Source: Thermoplasmata archaeon
Lineage (GTDB): Archaea; Thermoplasmatota; Thermoplasmata; Lutacidiplasmatales; UBA184
Length of the DNA stretch: 15,322 bases
Assembly: GCA_030039135.1 (NCBI GenBank)
Contig: JASHQN010000120.1
Coordinates: forward strand, 1-15,322
Direction of reading: 5' to 3'
The translations under genes were made by a program, and so were the position numbers. Each line of letters starts with the position of its first letter. Positions within the stretch are counted from its first letter, which is position 1. The notes beneath the pieces are model-generated. The model had not been told where the DNA came from. It did no database searches and worked only from the letters and a program-made list of their open reading frames with translations. Below, one piece after another: positions 6,225 to 13,439 of this stretch.

Positions 6225-6728
6225 ATGGACGACTCCCCCTGTTCCGGCCGGGTGGTGCAGGTCAACCGGAAATCGCCGGTACCCGGTGAGCGGGGACTTC
6301 CGAAGGTCCCCGTCGGGGAAGCGCGGATCACCCGTGCCGGGCTCGACGGCGACTTCAATGTCTACCGCCACGAGGTCTCGCACGACGACCCTCGGATGGC
6401 CGTGCTCCTCGTTCCCATCGAGACGTTGGAGGAGTTCCAGCGGGAGGGCTGGCCGGTGCGACCCGGGGACCTCGGCGAGAACCTCACGACGAGCGGGATC
6501 CCGTACGAGGCGTTCGTACCGGGCCGGCGATTCCGCGTGGGCGACGCGGTCGTCGAGATATCGAAGCCGTGCACGCCCTGCGAGAACCTCTTCCTCCTTC
6601 CCTACGTCGGGAACGACCGGGGACCGGAGTTCCTCCGCGTGACGCTCGGGCGCCGCGGATGGTACGCGAGCGTGGTTCGTGAAGGTCGCGTGCGGCCGAA
6701 CGACCCGATCACGCTCGTTCCGGCGTAG
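6225..6728 (+). CDS. MOSC-domain protein
   Basis: A 167-residue single-domain MOSC protein, related to the C-terminal domain of molybdenum-cofactor sulfurases and to YiiM-like proteins. Visible marks are VQVNRKSPVPGERGLPKVPV near the start, GLDGDF (39-44), RPGDLGENLTTSGI (79-92) and the CTPC motif with Cys116 and Cys119. The motif RPGDLGENLT is diagnostic. MOSC proteins bind molybdenum cofactor or pass sulfur through a Cys, and the free-standing forms act in N-hydroxylated-base reduction or are of unknown role. No dedicated redox partner gene adjoins it. ATG 6225 is supported by a CCTATTTCG box at 6178-6186 with a leader of about 17 bases. Its stop is 5 bp from the convergent methyltransferase stop. 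Confidence 0.88.
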   Translation: MDDSPCSGRVVQVNRKSPVPGERGLPKVPVGEARITRAGLDGDFNVYRHEVSHDDPRMAVLLVPIETLEEFQREGWPVRPGDLGENLTTSGIPYEAFVPGRRFRVGDAVVEISKPCTPCENLFLLPYVGNDRGPEFLRVTLGRRGWYASVVREGRVRPNDPITLVPA

Positions 6729-6733
6729 CCGTC

Positions 6734-7996
6734 TCAGGTCGCCCTTTCCCGGGGGCTCGCGGCGGCCCCGTTCCGGCGAGCGAACGTCGCAAGGAAGTGG
6801 TCGCCGAGGTTCCTCAGCGGCCATCGTGTGCCGATCGCGCGGTCCCAGGCCGCGATGCGGTCGAACCGTCGCGCGAACCGCTCGGCGTATCCCACGAGGT
6901 CCGAGGGGGGTAGCACGATCGGCACGGCCTCGAGGTCCTCGAGATCGAACCACGGCCGGAAGCGGCGATCGAACTCCGCCGGGGAGTAGGCGAACACGTC
7001 GACGCAGAACCTCGAGCTGCCGACGGGCACGGGTCGGCGAGCGCGGCCGAACGCCCGTCCGGGCCGGGCCGCGAGCGTGTAGCCCAACAGCTCGAACAGG
7101 CACCATCGGTTGTAGACGCCCGCGACGAAGCGAGCGTCGGGACGCAGGAGGTCGTACAGCGCGGGCGGGATCGGGGCAAGGTCAGCCTCGCAGTTGAGGG
7201 CGCCGTACGTAGAGTAGCCTCCGTCGAGGCTGCCGGCGCCGAGCTCGGTCACCAATTGCCCGAGCGAGGAGGCCCGCAGCTCGCGGGTCCTCAAGCGCTC
7301 CGCCAGCCCTTCCGCTCGGGCCTTGGCCCGCACGACGTCGAGCATGCGAGGAGAAATGTCGACGCAGAGGAGCTCGTGCCCGTCGCGAAGAAGCGGCAAC
7401 GTCTCCGTGCCGGAGCCGCAGCCGATCTCGATGAGGTAGCGGGTCGAGGCGAACGTGCGGCGCAGCCGCGCGAGCGAGCGGTCGCGGAGGAGCCGGTTGA
7501 TCCGGTTGCCGGCGATGTGCCGATCGTAGTCGTCGGCGACGTTGTCGAACTCCGCCGCGAGCCAGTCGTAGTAGTGGCTCGCCGCCGGCGACGGACTCAC
7601 GCTCGTGAGGCGAACCGCGAGAACGCGTGCCGGCCGATCGTACCAGCGGGCGAACCGATCGTCGCCGTATTTGCTGCGAAAGTGGGCGAGGACCGTTTGC
7701 TTCTCGGCCGGTTCGGTGATCAGCCGGGGCATTCCCTCGACCCACCGTGAGGCAATGCTCAGGTGGGCCCGTCCTTCTCGCAAGACGGTCACCGGCCAGC
7801 GCGCGGCTCGATCCCGGGCCACGAGATGTACGACCTTCCCGTCGCCGACGAACCCGAGCGGAACCCTCCCCTCGGGTGTCTCGAGTTCGAGGTACTCAGG
7901 TTCCGAGCCCCAGGGCTCCTCCCGCCGAGGGACCGACGGGGCGGCCGGAACGGACGCCTCCCTCTCCATGGCCTCCGACAGCTCGCCCGTCGCCAT
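6734..7996 (-). CDS. split-barrel (F420/flavin-type) domain fused to a class I SAM methyltransferase
   Basis: A 420-residue protein. Residues about 35-130 look like the split beta-barrel of deazaflavin-dependent nitroreductase/PNPOx-like proteins: GRVPLGFVGDGKVVHLVARD (43-62), then VTVLREGRAHLSI (69-81), MPRLITEPAEKQTVLAHFRSKYG (89-111) and RPARVLAVRLT (121-131). Residues 142-410 form a Rossmann methyltransferase with motif I LIEIGCGSGTETL (188-200) and the acidic strand CVDISPRML (211-219). DNVADDYDRHIAGNRINRLL ahead of it is common in UbiE/BioC-like enzymes. The start ATG 7996 has GAGGA (8004-8008) in the 13-bp gap after the upstream stop, so it is the second gene of an operon with the glycosyltransferase fusion. 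Methyltransferase is certain; the barrel is an inference from pattern. The methyl acceptor is unknown. Confidence 0.85.
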   Translation of the reverse strand: MATGELSEAMEREASVPAAPSVPRREEPWGSEPEYLELETPEGRVPLGFVGDGKVVHLVARDRAARWPVTVLREGRAHLSIASRWVEGMPRLITEPAEKQTVLAHFRSKYGDDRFARWYDRPARVLAVRLTSVSPSPAASHYYDWLAAEFDNVADDYDRHIAGNRINRLLRDRSLARLRRTFASTRYLIEIGCGSGTETLPLLRDGHELLCVDISPRMLDVVRAKARAEGLAERLRTRELRASSLGQLVTELGAGSLDGGYSTYGALNCEADLAPIPPALYDLLRPDARFVAGVYNRWCLFELLGYTLAARPGRAFGRARRPVPVGSSRFCVDVFAYSPAEFDRRFRPWFDLEDLEAVPIVLPPSDLVGYAERFARRFDRIAAWDRAIGTRWPLRNLGDHFLATFARRNGAAASPRERAT

Positions 7997-8003
7997 CCGT
8001 GGT

Positions 8004-8008
8004 TCCTC
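8004..8008 (-). promoter_or_regulatory. Shine-Dalgarno-like site for the methyltransferase fusion
   Basis: GAGGA lies in the 13-bp gap between the stop of the glycosyltransferase fusion and the ATG at 7996, with a spacer of about seven bases. It supports that start and translation of the second gene from a shared message. Confidence 0.6.
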
Positions 8009-8009
8009 G

Positions 8010-10004
8010 CTAGCGGGCCGATGGGATCCGAGAGGGAATCGACATCGGACCGGCGGATGCGGGCAGGACGCTGGCGGCGTCCAGTTCGGAGCCGAGTTCG
8101 TCGAACCGAACGGAGAAGAACGCGAGGCGGCGAGGGAGCGTCACGGTACGGAATCCGCCCCCTCCCGCGTCCCGCTCTCTCCGGCTCCGGTAGAGGCCCG
8201 CAAGTTGCACGTACGTGGCGAGCACGGGGAAGAGTCCCGCATTGAGCGCGCGGAGCGCCCGAGGCGCGGGGTCGGGCGCGATCGGGGTGTCCGACCGCTC
8301 GGCCCGGGCGGAGTACAGTCGGGGTACTTCGACGCCCATCCAGGGACCCGAGGCGAGGAGGTCCCGGTAGAACCGGTTTCCGACCAGCGGCTGGACGGTC
8401 AGCGCTTCCCTGGCGAAGAGGAATCCCCGGGACCGCGAGAACTCCGCTCGGGCGACTTCCTCGTCCACGACGTAGTTGAGGCAGGGGGGAGGACGCTCCC
8501 CCGCGGTCGAACCCCGGAGCCGAACGGCGAGATAGGCGAACGCGAGGAACAACCAGACGGATCCGGGCCGGGTTACCACTAGGAGATCTAGGTCGTCGCC
8601 CTTTTTCGGGGTGCCGTAGGCCGTGGAGCCCGTGATCCCGGCACAGCGGACCAAAGGAAGGATGGGCGAGAGGTCCCTCGTGACTAACTCCCGGGCCGCG
8701 CGACGGTACCGCCGTGCTCGGGCCGTTCGTGCGTCGAGCCCTTGGCGGGGTCCTTCCGGACCGAATGCACGCGTGCCGACGACGCGACCTACCTCGGGGC
8801 GTCTTTCGAACCATCGGCGCAGCTCCTGCTCGTCGGCTGGACCCTCCGGCGGAAGCAGGGACGCAAGCTCAGAGAGGGGAATCCCTACCCCGAGCCTCCG
8901 CGCGACCTCGAGGAGGGCGCCGAGGCGGACGCCGACTGCGGGCGTCGTCGAGGGGGCCGGCGTTACCGGGGGATCCGAGGCCGTTCGCCGTGAGGGCCCG
9001 CTCGATCTGTCCGAGATGCGACGCCAGCGTCGATAGTCGGTCCGCCCGAGAAGGAGGTCGGTGCCCGCCAGTACGGCCGCGAACTGCTCCAGCACCGTGA
9101 GCAGGAACAGGTCCGCCCAGCTGTGACGTCCCCGTGCGAGCGCTCGGCGTACGACGGCGAAGGCTCGGAGAGGGTGACGGCAGGCAAATCGTGGGAGAAC
9201 GGAAGGGGCGATCCCGAGCAGACGCTCGACCTGCCGGTGGCCGACCAGGATGCGACGGCGTTGAGAGAGGTGGTCTCGTAGGGACGAGGGAACCTCCGTG
9301 TCGACCTCCGCGCGGGGGGCGTAGCCGAGGGCGCCCTCGTGCCCCGCCAGCCACGCGCCGATGAACGACCCGTCGTTGATGATCCCATCTGGGATCGGGG
9401 GCGCTCCCGTGAGGCTGAGCAGGAGCAACTCGTCCGAGAGATGGGTCCCATCGCCAGAGCTCAAGGTCTCGCGGTGGAACTCGTCGTGCAGATGCCAGAG
9501 GAGCTCGAGGATCCGGGCGACCCCGCCGGTAGGACCCGGCGAGGGCCGCGGGCAGCCCATCACCGCGAAAGGGGGCTCCAACGCGTCGGCGACGTGCAGG
9601 AGCTCCGCGACGGCCCCGGGTAAGGCCCGTGCGTCCGAGTTGAGAAGGACGACGGCATCCCCCGTGCTGCGGAGGATCACCTCGCGGAGGGCCCGCGCCT
9701 TGCCCGTCCGTTCCGGCTCAACGATGAGCTGTATCCGCGGATCGTTCGTTGCGAGCTGCTCCACCACGTCGACGGTTCGATCGGTGCAGCCGCTCGCGAC
9801 GACATGGACCGTGCCCCAGCGCCACCCGTCCGGCAGCCGTTGGGAAAGGAGGGAGTGGAGCGCCGAGCCGATCCGACGCTCGTCGTTGTAGGCTACCATT
9901 CCGCCGGCGAGAAGCCGTGGCCCGACCGGGCGCGCCACGGCCGGCCGGTCTTGACCGCTCGCTTCGGGACCCTCGGGCCTCCCGAGGATCACGGACCCGA
10001 CCAT
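8010..10004 (-). CDS. family-2 glycosyltransferase fused to a nucleotidyltransferase
   Basis: A 664-residue protein from ATG 10004, supported by a GTTTAACC box (10027-10034) centred 26-27 bp upstream. Residues 30-240 are a GT-A fold: GGMVAYNDERRIGSALHSL (34-52), VHVVASGCTDRTVDVV (66-81), ERTGKARALREVI (98-110), VVLLNSDARALPGAV (118-132; the N-S-D-A site replaces the usual D-x-D), and SDELLLLSLTG (190-200). Residues 270-325 may form a helical, possibly membrane-associated segment. Residues 355-664 match a family of stand-alone nucleotidyltransferases: a winged-helix-like lead (357-410), GITGSTAYG with DDLDLLVV (456-477; Asp471 and Asp473 as metal ligands), CLNYVVDEE (508-516; Asp514 possible third acid), and FLFAREALTVQPLVGNRFY. 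It is first in an operon with the methyltransferase fusion. Donor and acceptor are unknown. Confidence 0.85.
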   Translation of the reverse strand: MVGSVILGRPEGPEASGQDRPAVARPVGPRLLAGGMVAYNDERRIGSALHSLLSQRLPDGWRWGTVHVVASGCTDRTVDVVEQLATNDPRIQLIVEPERTGKARALREVILRSTGDAVVLLNSDARALPGAVAELLHVADALEPPFAVMGCPRPSPGPTGGVARILELLWHLHDEFHRETLSSGDGTHLSDELLLLSLTGAPPIPDGIINDGSFIGAWLAGHEGALGYAPRAEVDTEVPSSLRDHLSQRRRILVGHRQVERLLGIAPSVLPRFACRHPLRAFAVVRRALARGRHSWADLFLLTVLEQFAAVLAGTDLLLGRTDYRRWRRISDRSSGPSRRTASDPPVTPAPSTTPAVGVRLGALLEVARRLGVGIPLSELASLLPPEGPADEQELRRWFERRPEVGRVVGTRAFGPEGPRQGLDARTARARRYRRAARELVTRDLSPILPLVRCAGITGSTAYGTPKKGDDLDLLVVTRPGSVWLFLAFAYLAVRLRGSTAGERPPPCLNYVVDEEVARAEFSRSRGFLFAREALTVQPLVGNRFYRDLLASGPWMGVEVPRLYSARAERSDTPIAPDPAPRALRALNAGLFPVLATYVQLAGLYRSRRERDAGGGGFRTVTLPRRLAFFSVRFDELGSELDAASVLPASAGPMSIPSRIPSAR

Positions 10005-10026
10005 CAGAGCCTGACCCTCGAGGAGC

Positions 10027-10034
10027 GGTTAAAC
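10027..10034 (-). promoter_or_regulatory. TATA-like box for the glycosyltransferase-fusion operon
   Basis: GTTTAACC on the minus strand, centred 26-27 bp before the ATG at 10004. This is the canonical spacing for a leaderless archaeal transcript, and the box would drive both genes of the 6734-10004 operon. Confidence 0.65.
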
Positions 10035-10142
10035 GCGTGGTGTGATTCTCACCGCGTCCTCGAGGACCGTAGGAGCGCAACCGGCCCGGCCGTTCCTCGG
10101 GCAGTGACTACTAAGGCCCGGCCGTGATGCGCTGCGGGGATC

Positions 10143-10508
10143 GTGACCGAACGTAAACGTCCGCCCGCGCACAAGGGGCCGGACCCCGACCTCGAGCGCG
10201 TCGCAGGCGCGGTGCGTGAGGTCGTGAGGGCGATCGCCCCGGAGCTGCGGACCGAGCGCCGATGGGGCCACCCCTGGTACGTCGGCAACGACCTGGTCTG
10301 TCTCGTCGGTACGTTCTGGCGCCACGTCGGGGTCGAGTTCTGGCGCGGCACGTCGCTGCGCGATCCGGCCCATCTCCTAGAGGGCACGGGCAAGAACCTT
10401 CGCCACGTGACGCTCACGTCGGTCGAAGACGCAACGAGCCCGGCGTTCCTCGAGCTCCTACGCGACGCGGTGCGTCTCGACCAGAGCCAGCCCAAGCGCG
10501 AGCGCTGA
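10143..10508 (+). CDS. DUF1801-like small protein
   Basis: A 121-residue soluble protein from GTG 10143. The central part fits the DUF1801/YdhG-like fold: PELRTERRWGHPWYVGNDLVCLVGTF, then the HVGVEFWRGTSLRDPAHLLEGTGKNLRHVTL stretch, whose G-x-L-x-D-x-x-x-L-L-x-G-T-G-K pattern is the strongest link. Function in the family is not established. It is divergent from the glycosyltransferase fusion, with 138 bp between the two starts. A CTACTAAGG box (about 10108-10116) sits about 31 bp before the GTG, so the message would have almost no leader. The following small gene is 132 bp away and has its own A/T-rich box, so co-transcription is not required. Confidence 0.7.
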   Translation: MTERKRPPAHKGPDPDLERVAGAVREVVRAIAPELRTERRWGHPWYVGNDLVCLVGTFWRHVGVEFWRGTSLRDPAHLLEGTGKNLRHVTLTSVEDATSPAFLELLRDAVRLDQSQPKRER

Positions 10509-10646
10509 CCAGAGCCGTCCGCGGGCGGCGCACCACGAAAGAGCGGCAAATCGACCTGCGAGCGCAGCGGGACACCCTTCCCGGACGCACACAAAACCTC
10601 ATAGAGGCCGGGACCAGTTTCTGCTCTGGAAAGGACGGTAGTGCAG

Positions 10647-11066
10647 ATGGCGAAGGCACCGACGTGGCACGATGCGGAGCTTCTGATCCGCTTCGACGAG
10701 CTGGCCGCCCGCGAGGAGACCCGGAAGGCGATCGACTGGTTCCGCGTCACCCAGATGGGCGCGGAGTCGCCCAACATGCACCCGATCCTGCGCGATGCTC
10801 CCGAGTTCGTCTACGTTAGCCGGTTCATCGAGCTCTTCGAGACGATGGGCGCGCTGGTGAAGTTCGGGCTGCTCAACGAGGATCTCGTCCACGACCGGTG
10901 GATCGTCCGCGCGGTCTGGGCCTTCCTCAAGCCGACGATCGAGCGGGAACGGCGCACGGTTGGCGTGCCGACGCTCGCGGAGAACTTCGAGTGGCTGGCC
11001 GAGCGGAATCGCGCCTGGGCGGAGCGTCGCTTGGGCAAGGCTCACGAGAAGCCGTCCAAGACGTGA
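10647..11066 (+). CDS. small helical protein, DUF4760-like
   Basis: A 139-residue protein from ATG 10647; a GTG six bases upstream (10641) would add two residues. GGAAAGGA lies about 11 bases before the ATG. It is mainly alpha-helical with no signal peptide. The succession ETRKAIDWFRVTQ, then FVYVSRFIELFETMGALVKFGLLNEDLVHDRWIVRAVWAFLKPTIERERR, then FEWLAERNRAW resembles DUF4760-type proteins, where a conserved helix pair carries a GALV...G(L/I)(L/I)...D-x-x-x...W pattern. Function in that family is unknown. The gene is flanked by a DUF1801-like gene and a cation transporter and gives no clear functional context. Family resemblance is by eye and moderate. Confidence 0.65.
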   Translation: MAKAPTWHDAELLIRFDELAAREETRKAIDWFRVTQMGAESPNMHPILRDAPEFVYVSRFIELFETMGALVKFGLLNEDLVHDRWIVRAVWAFLKPTIERERRTVGVPTLAENFEWLAERNRAWAERRLGKAHEKPSKT

Positions 11067-11204
11067 TCGGCTGACCGGCGTTCGGCCTCGGCGCCGCTCG
11101 AACGACTCGCCGAGCGACACGGTCTTCCCGAACTGGGGCCCCCGGCCCACGGCAGGGTGGGCCCGACCGGTCGCTTACTCTCGCAGCCTCGGGCACGTCC
11201 GGCA

Positions 11205-11213
11205 AGCTCTTAC
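11205..11213 (+). promoter_or_regulatory. TATA-like box for the cation transporter
   Basis: GCTCTTACC, centred about 27 bp before ATG 11237, implying a leaderless message. The 170-bp gap before the gene otherwise holds only a GC-rich stretch with two GGGCCC copies (about 11138-11164) that could pair; I see no coding potential there. Confidence 0.55.
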
Positions 11214-11236
11214 CCCGGTGGGACCCCGTCCGCGCG

Positions 11237-12145
11237 ATGGTCAAGCTCGTCCACGGGGAAGAAGAGGTTGAGCTCGCGATCCTGCGGGGGCTCCGCCTCG
11301 CGGTCCTCCTCTCCATCGTCCTCTTGGCGCTCGAGTCAGTGGGGGCTTTCCTCTCCCACAGCCTCTCGGTCACCGCGGACGCGGTCCACGACGTACCGGA
11401 CATCCTCGCGTTCGCGATCTCGTTCACGGCCTTGCGCTCGGTCGAGCGGGGCGCGTCCGAGAGGTTCACGTTCGGACGGCACCGCCTGGAGGTCTTCGCG
11501 GCTCTCCTCAACGCTGCCTTGGTGCTGGGGACCGGACTCTTCTTCGCGTACGAAGCGAGCTCGACGATCCTCGCAAGGACCACCTTCGCCGGTCCGGTCG
11601 ATCCGATCTGGATCGTGGTCGTCGCGCTGCCGAGCCTGGCCCTCCGCGCGGGGAACATCGTCTCCTTACGAAGTATCCCGACCCGGGCGCGCGACCTCAA
11701 CTTGCGGAGCGTGGTCCTCCACCTGGCGAGCGACCTCGGCATCACCTCCGTCCTCCTCGCGACCGCCCTGATCCTGATCGTCCGTCCGTCGCTCGCCCTC
11801 GCGGATCCCGCGGCTGCGCTCGTGATCTCGGGCCTGCTCGTCTGGGATTCCCTGCCGCTGTTCCGCGAGGGCTGGGAGGTCCTGGCCGAGACGACGCCGC
11901 GGGACGTCAAGCTCGAGGCGGTCCGCGCCGCGCTGCTGGACGTCCCGAGCGTGTCCGAGGTCCACGATCTTCACGTCTGGGCCGTCTGCCCGACGCTGAT
12001 CTGCATGACCGCGCACGTCCAGGTCCGAGAGATGTCGATGCGGGAGGGGATGGAGGTCGTGCGACAACTGCGGGACCGCATGGCCGAGCAGTTCGGGATC
12101 CTCCACGCGACGTTCGAAGTGGAGGCCGCCGGCGGTCCCCACTGA
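11237..12145 (+). CDS. cation diffusion facilitator (Zn2+/H+ antiporter type)
   Basis: A 302-residue CDF-family transporter, exporting divalent metal from the cytoplasm in exchange for protons. The transport site is readable as two H-x3-D pairs: His51/Asp55 in TM2 (HDVPD) and His162/Asp166 in TM5 (HLASD). In CzcD/ZnT-type members this combination goes with zinc selectivity. Also typical are the TM2-TM3 loop RFTFGRHRLEVFAALLNAALVL (76-97) and the C-terminal cytosolic domain with VSEVHDLHVWAVCP (238-252) and HATFEVE (290-296). Six hydrophobic segments precede residue 205. ATG 11237 lies 27 bp after the centre of a GCTCTTACC box (11205-11213), indicating a leaderless message. It ends 12 bp before the convergent hypothetical gene. 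No adjoining metal regulator gene is seen. Confidence 0.93.
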   Translation: MVKLVHGEEEVELAILRGLRLAVLLSIVLLALESVGAFLSHSLSVTADAVHDVPDILAFAISFTALRSVERGASERFTFGRHRLEVFAALLNAALVLGTGLFFAYEASSTILARTTFAGPVDPIWIVVVALPSLALRAGNIVSLRSIPTRARDLNLRSVVLHLASDLGITSVLLATALILIVRPSLALADPAAALVISGLLVWDSLPLFREGWEVLAETTPRDVKLEAVRAALLDVPSVSEVHDLHVWAVCPTLICMTAHVQVREMSMREGMEVVRQLRDRMAEQFGILHATFEVEAAGGPH

Positions 12146-12157
12146 GGGAGAGCAGGT

Positions 12158-13114
12158 TCAGGGGACCCGTACCGGAGGCTCCTCGCCGGACCTCACCCTC
12201 GCCCGATCGACGACGACCCACTGCCAGCCGTTCTCGAGCTCGACCGGCGCCACCACCAGGCCCTGGGCGACCAGGTCGGTATGGAACTTCAAGAGCGCCG
12301 CGAACACCTCCTCGACGTCATCACCGGTGCGCCGTCCGATGTCGTGCAGCGACCCGATCCACGCTCCGTCCTGGACAAGGTCTCGGAGCGCCCGCAGGTA
12401 CCGGGAGAGCCCTGAGTCCGCCGGGGAGTCACCGCGCCGACCTCCCGACACCGAGGCCTGCCACTGGTGGGGAAGCCGGCTGTGGAGCGGCACCGGGTGA
12501 ACGTAAACGTTCCAGCGCGGGTCGGCCGGATCGGGCTCCGAAGGCGCGGTCGCTCGACCCTGGATCTCGTCCACCTCGCGCATCAACTGATCGAGCCGCT
12601 CGACGGCCGAGGGTTCGGGGGTTTCCATAAGGCTCGAAACCGTCGGGGCCTCCATCGGACCTTCCTCCGCTGCTCCGTCCGTCGCCGACCCGAAGGAATC
12701 CGGCTCGGGCAGAGCCACGTCGGGGTCCATAGCACGGGCTTCGATGACCCGAGCGAACTCCTGGATATCCGGTTCGGGGACCGGCCGGAGATTCCGGCGC
12801 ATGCGGAACCGGTCGAGAGCGGCCCTCATCTCGTGACTCGGAACGAGGAACGAGCGGCGCCGCTCGCCGTCCTGGATCTCGATCCAGGGGCGCCCTTCGG
12901 CATCACGAAGGAGCCGCAGTCCCGCGTGGACCACGAGGTCGTGGTAGAGCTCGTGGGCGGGAGGGCCGCCCAACGCCCCGATCGGCGGCTGCCACTCGTC
13001 TTTCGGTGTCCCGCCGAGGTCCAGAATCCGCACCGGCTCGTCGCTCACTCGCGGTTCTCCCGTCGCTCCCGGTCCCGGGTCTTGGGACTCCGCCCCGGTC
13101 GGAATGCCCAGCAT
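12158..13114 (-). CDS. hypothetical protein, possible primase-associated N-terminal domain
   Basis: A 318-residue acidic, soluble protein from ATG 13114; GTG at codon 23 (VSDEPVRIL) is an alternative. Residues 55-128 (ELYHDLVVHAGLRLLRDAEG, then RPWIEI, RRRSFLVPSHEMRAALDRF and EFARVIEARA) resemble a small domain often found ahead of viral/plasmid DNA primase-helicase modules, which has an L-F-x-D-x-x-G-x-x-[YW]-a-x-[IV] start and ends in a helix with V-L-E-A-R-A. There is no helicase or primase catalytic motif here. Residues 130-200 are a Pro/Glu-rich linker. Residues 200-305 (RWNVYVHPVPL, then SRYLRALRDLVQDGAWIGSLHDIGRR and VFAALLKFHTDLVAQGLV) read like a helical or winged-helix region ending in a strand (WQWVVVDR). 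Function is unknown. It is convergent with the CDF gene. Confidence 0.7.
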   Translation of the reverse strand: MLGIPTGAESQDPGPGATGEPRVSDEPVRILDLGGTPKDEWQPPIGALGGPPAHELYHDLVVHAGLRLLRDAEGRPWIEIQDGERRRSFLVPSHEMRAALDRFRMRRNLRPVPEPDIQEFARVIEARAMDPDVALPEPDSFGSATDGAAEEGPMEAPTVSSLMETPEPSAVERLDQLMREVDEIQGRATAPSEPDPADPRWNVYVHPVPLHSRLPHQWQASVSGGRRGDSPADSGLSRYLRALRDLVQDGAWIGSLHDIGRRTGDDVEEVFAALLKFHTDLVAQGLVVAPVELENGWQWVVVDRARVRSGEEPPVRVP

Positions 13115-13138
13115 ACCGTCGGCGAGGAGGGTTTAGTT

Positions 13139-13153
13139 CTTTGCGAGGCAAAG
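13139..13153. repeat. short perfect hairpin between two divergent genes
   Basis: CTTTGC-GAG-GCAAAG: two perfect 6-bp arms. It sits about 25 bp upstream of the ATG at 13114, next to the weak box ACTAAACC of that minus-strand gene, so it could be an operator. It is short enough to be chance. Confidence 0.35.
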
Positions 13154-13219
13154 GAAACACGGGTCGGCCCCTCGGAGGGCGGACGAAGGTTGATGAGACC
13201 CGCGCCTTTCTAGAGCCTC

Positions 13220-13378
13220 GTGTGCGACCTGCCCGAGGAAGAGCTAGCGGAGTACGTGCTCTGGCTCGAAGCGGCCCGGGTCCGAGCGGAGAGAGCGACC
13301 GCTCGGGCCAACGCTCGGATCGAGCGAAGGGAGGCCGAGAGCAGGGGCACCTCGGAGCTGCCGAGCGTTCCCGCCTAG
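13220..13378 (+). CDS. 52-residue hypothetical, single charged helix
   Basis: A short frame from GTG 13220 to TAG 13376-13378 in the space between two longer genes. It encodes an acidic N-terminus (CDLPEEELAEYVLWLEAARV) followed by an alternating Arg/Ala/Glu helix (RAERATARANARIERREAE) and a short uncharged tail. Hydrophobic residues recur every three to four positions near the start (L9, Y12, L14, L16), so it could form an amphipathic helix or a coiled coil with a partner. Codon third positions are G/C-rich like those of its neighbours, which favours a real gene over chance. No strong promoter box is seen, and the start could be a few codons different. No family is recognised. Confidence 0.5.
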   Translation: MCDLPEEELAEYVLWLEAARVRAERATARANARIERREAESRGTSELPSVPA

Positions 13379-13439
13379 GCCGTACGGCCTGCCGACGGCG
13401 TCCCGAGCGCCTGGCCCAGCACGTTCTGACGCTCTCGCC

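Noticed and set aside
5343..7106. 587-residue open frame on - across msrA, LysE and MOSC genes
   Set aside because: It lies antisense or out of frame to three genes with clear motifs, has Arg/Pro/Gly-rich composition, and is an artefact of high GC lowering stop frequency.
7789..8814. 341-residue open frame on - across the methyltransferase/glycosyltransferase junction
   Set aside because: It overlaps both real genes in another frame, and its composition is Arg/Pro/Ser-rich without domains.
11067..11236. Hairpin from two GGGCCC copies as a terminator
   Set aside because: GGGCCC is self-complementary and common in such GC-rich DNA, and no T run follows.
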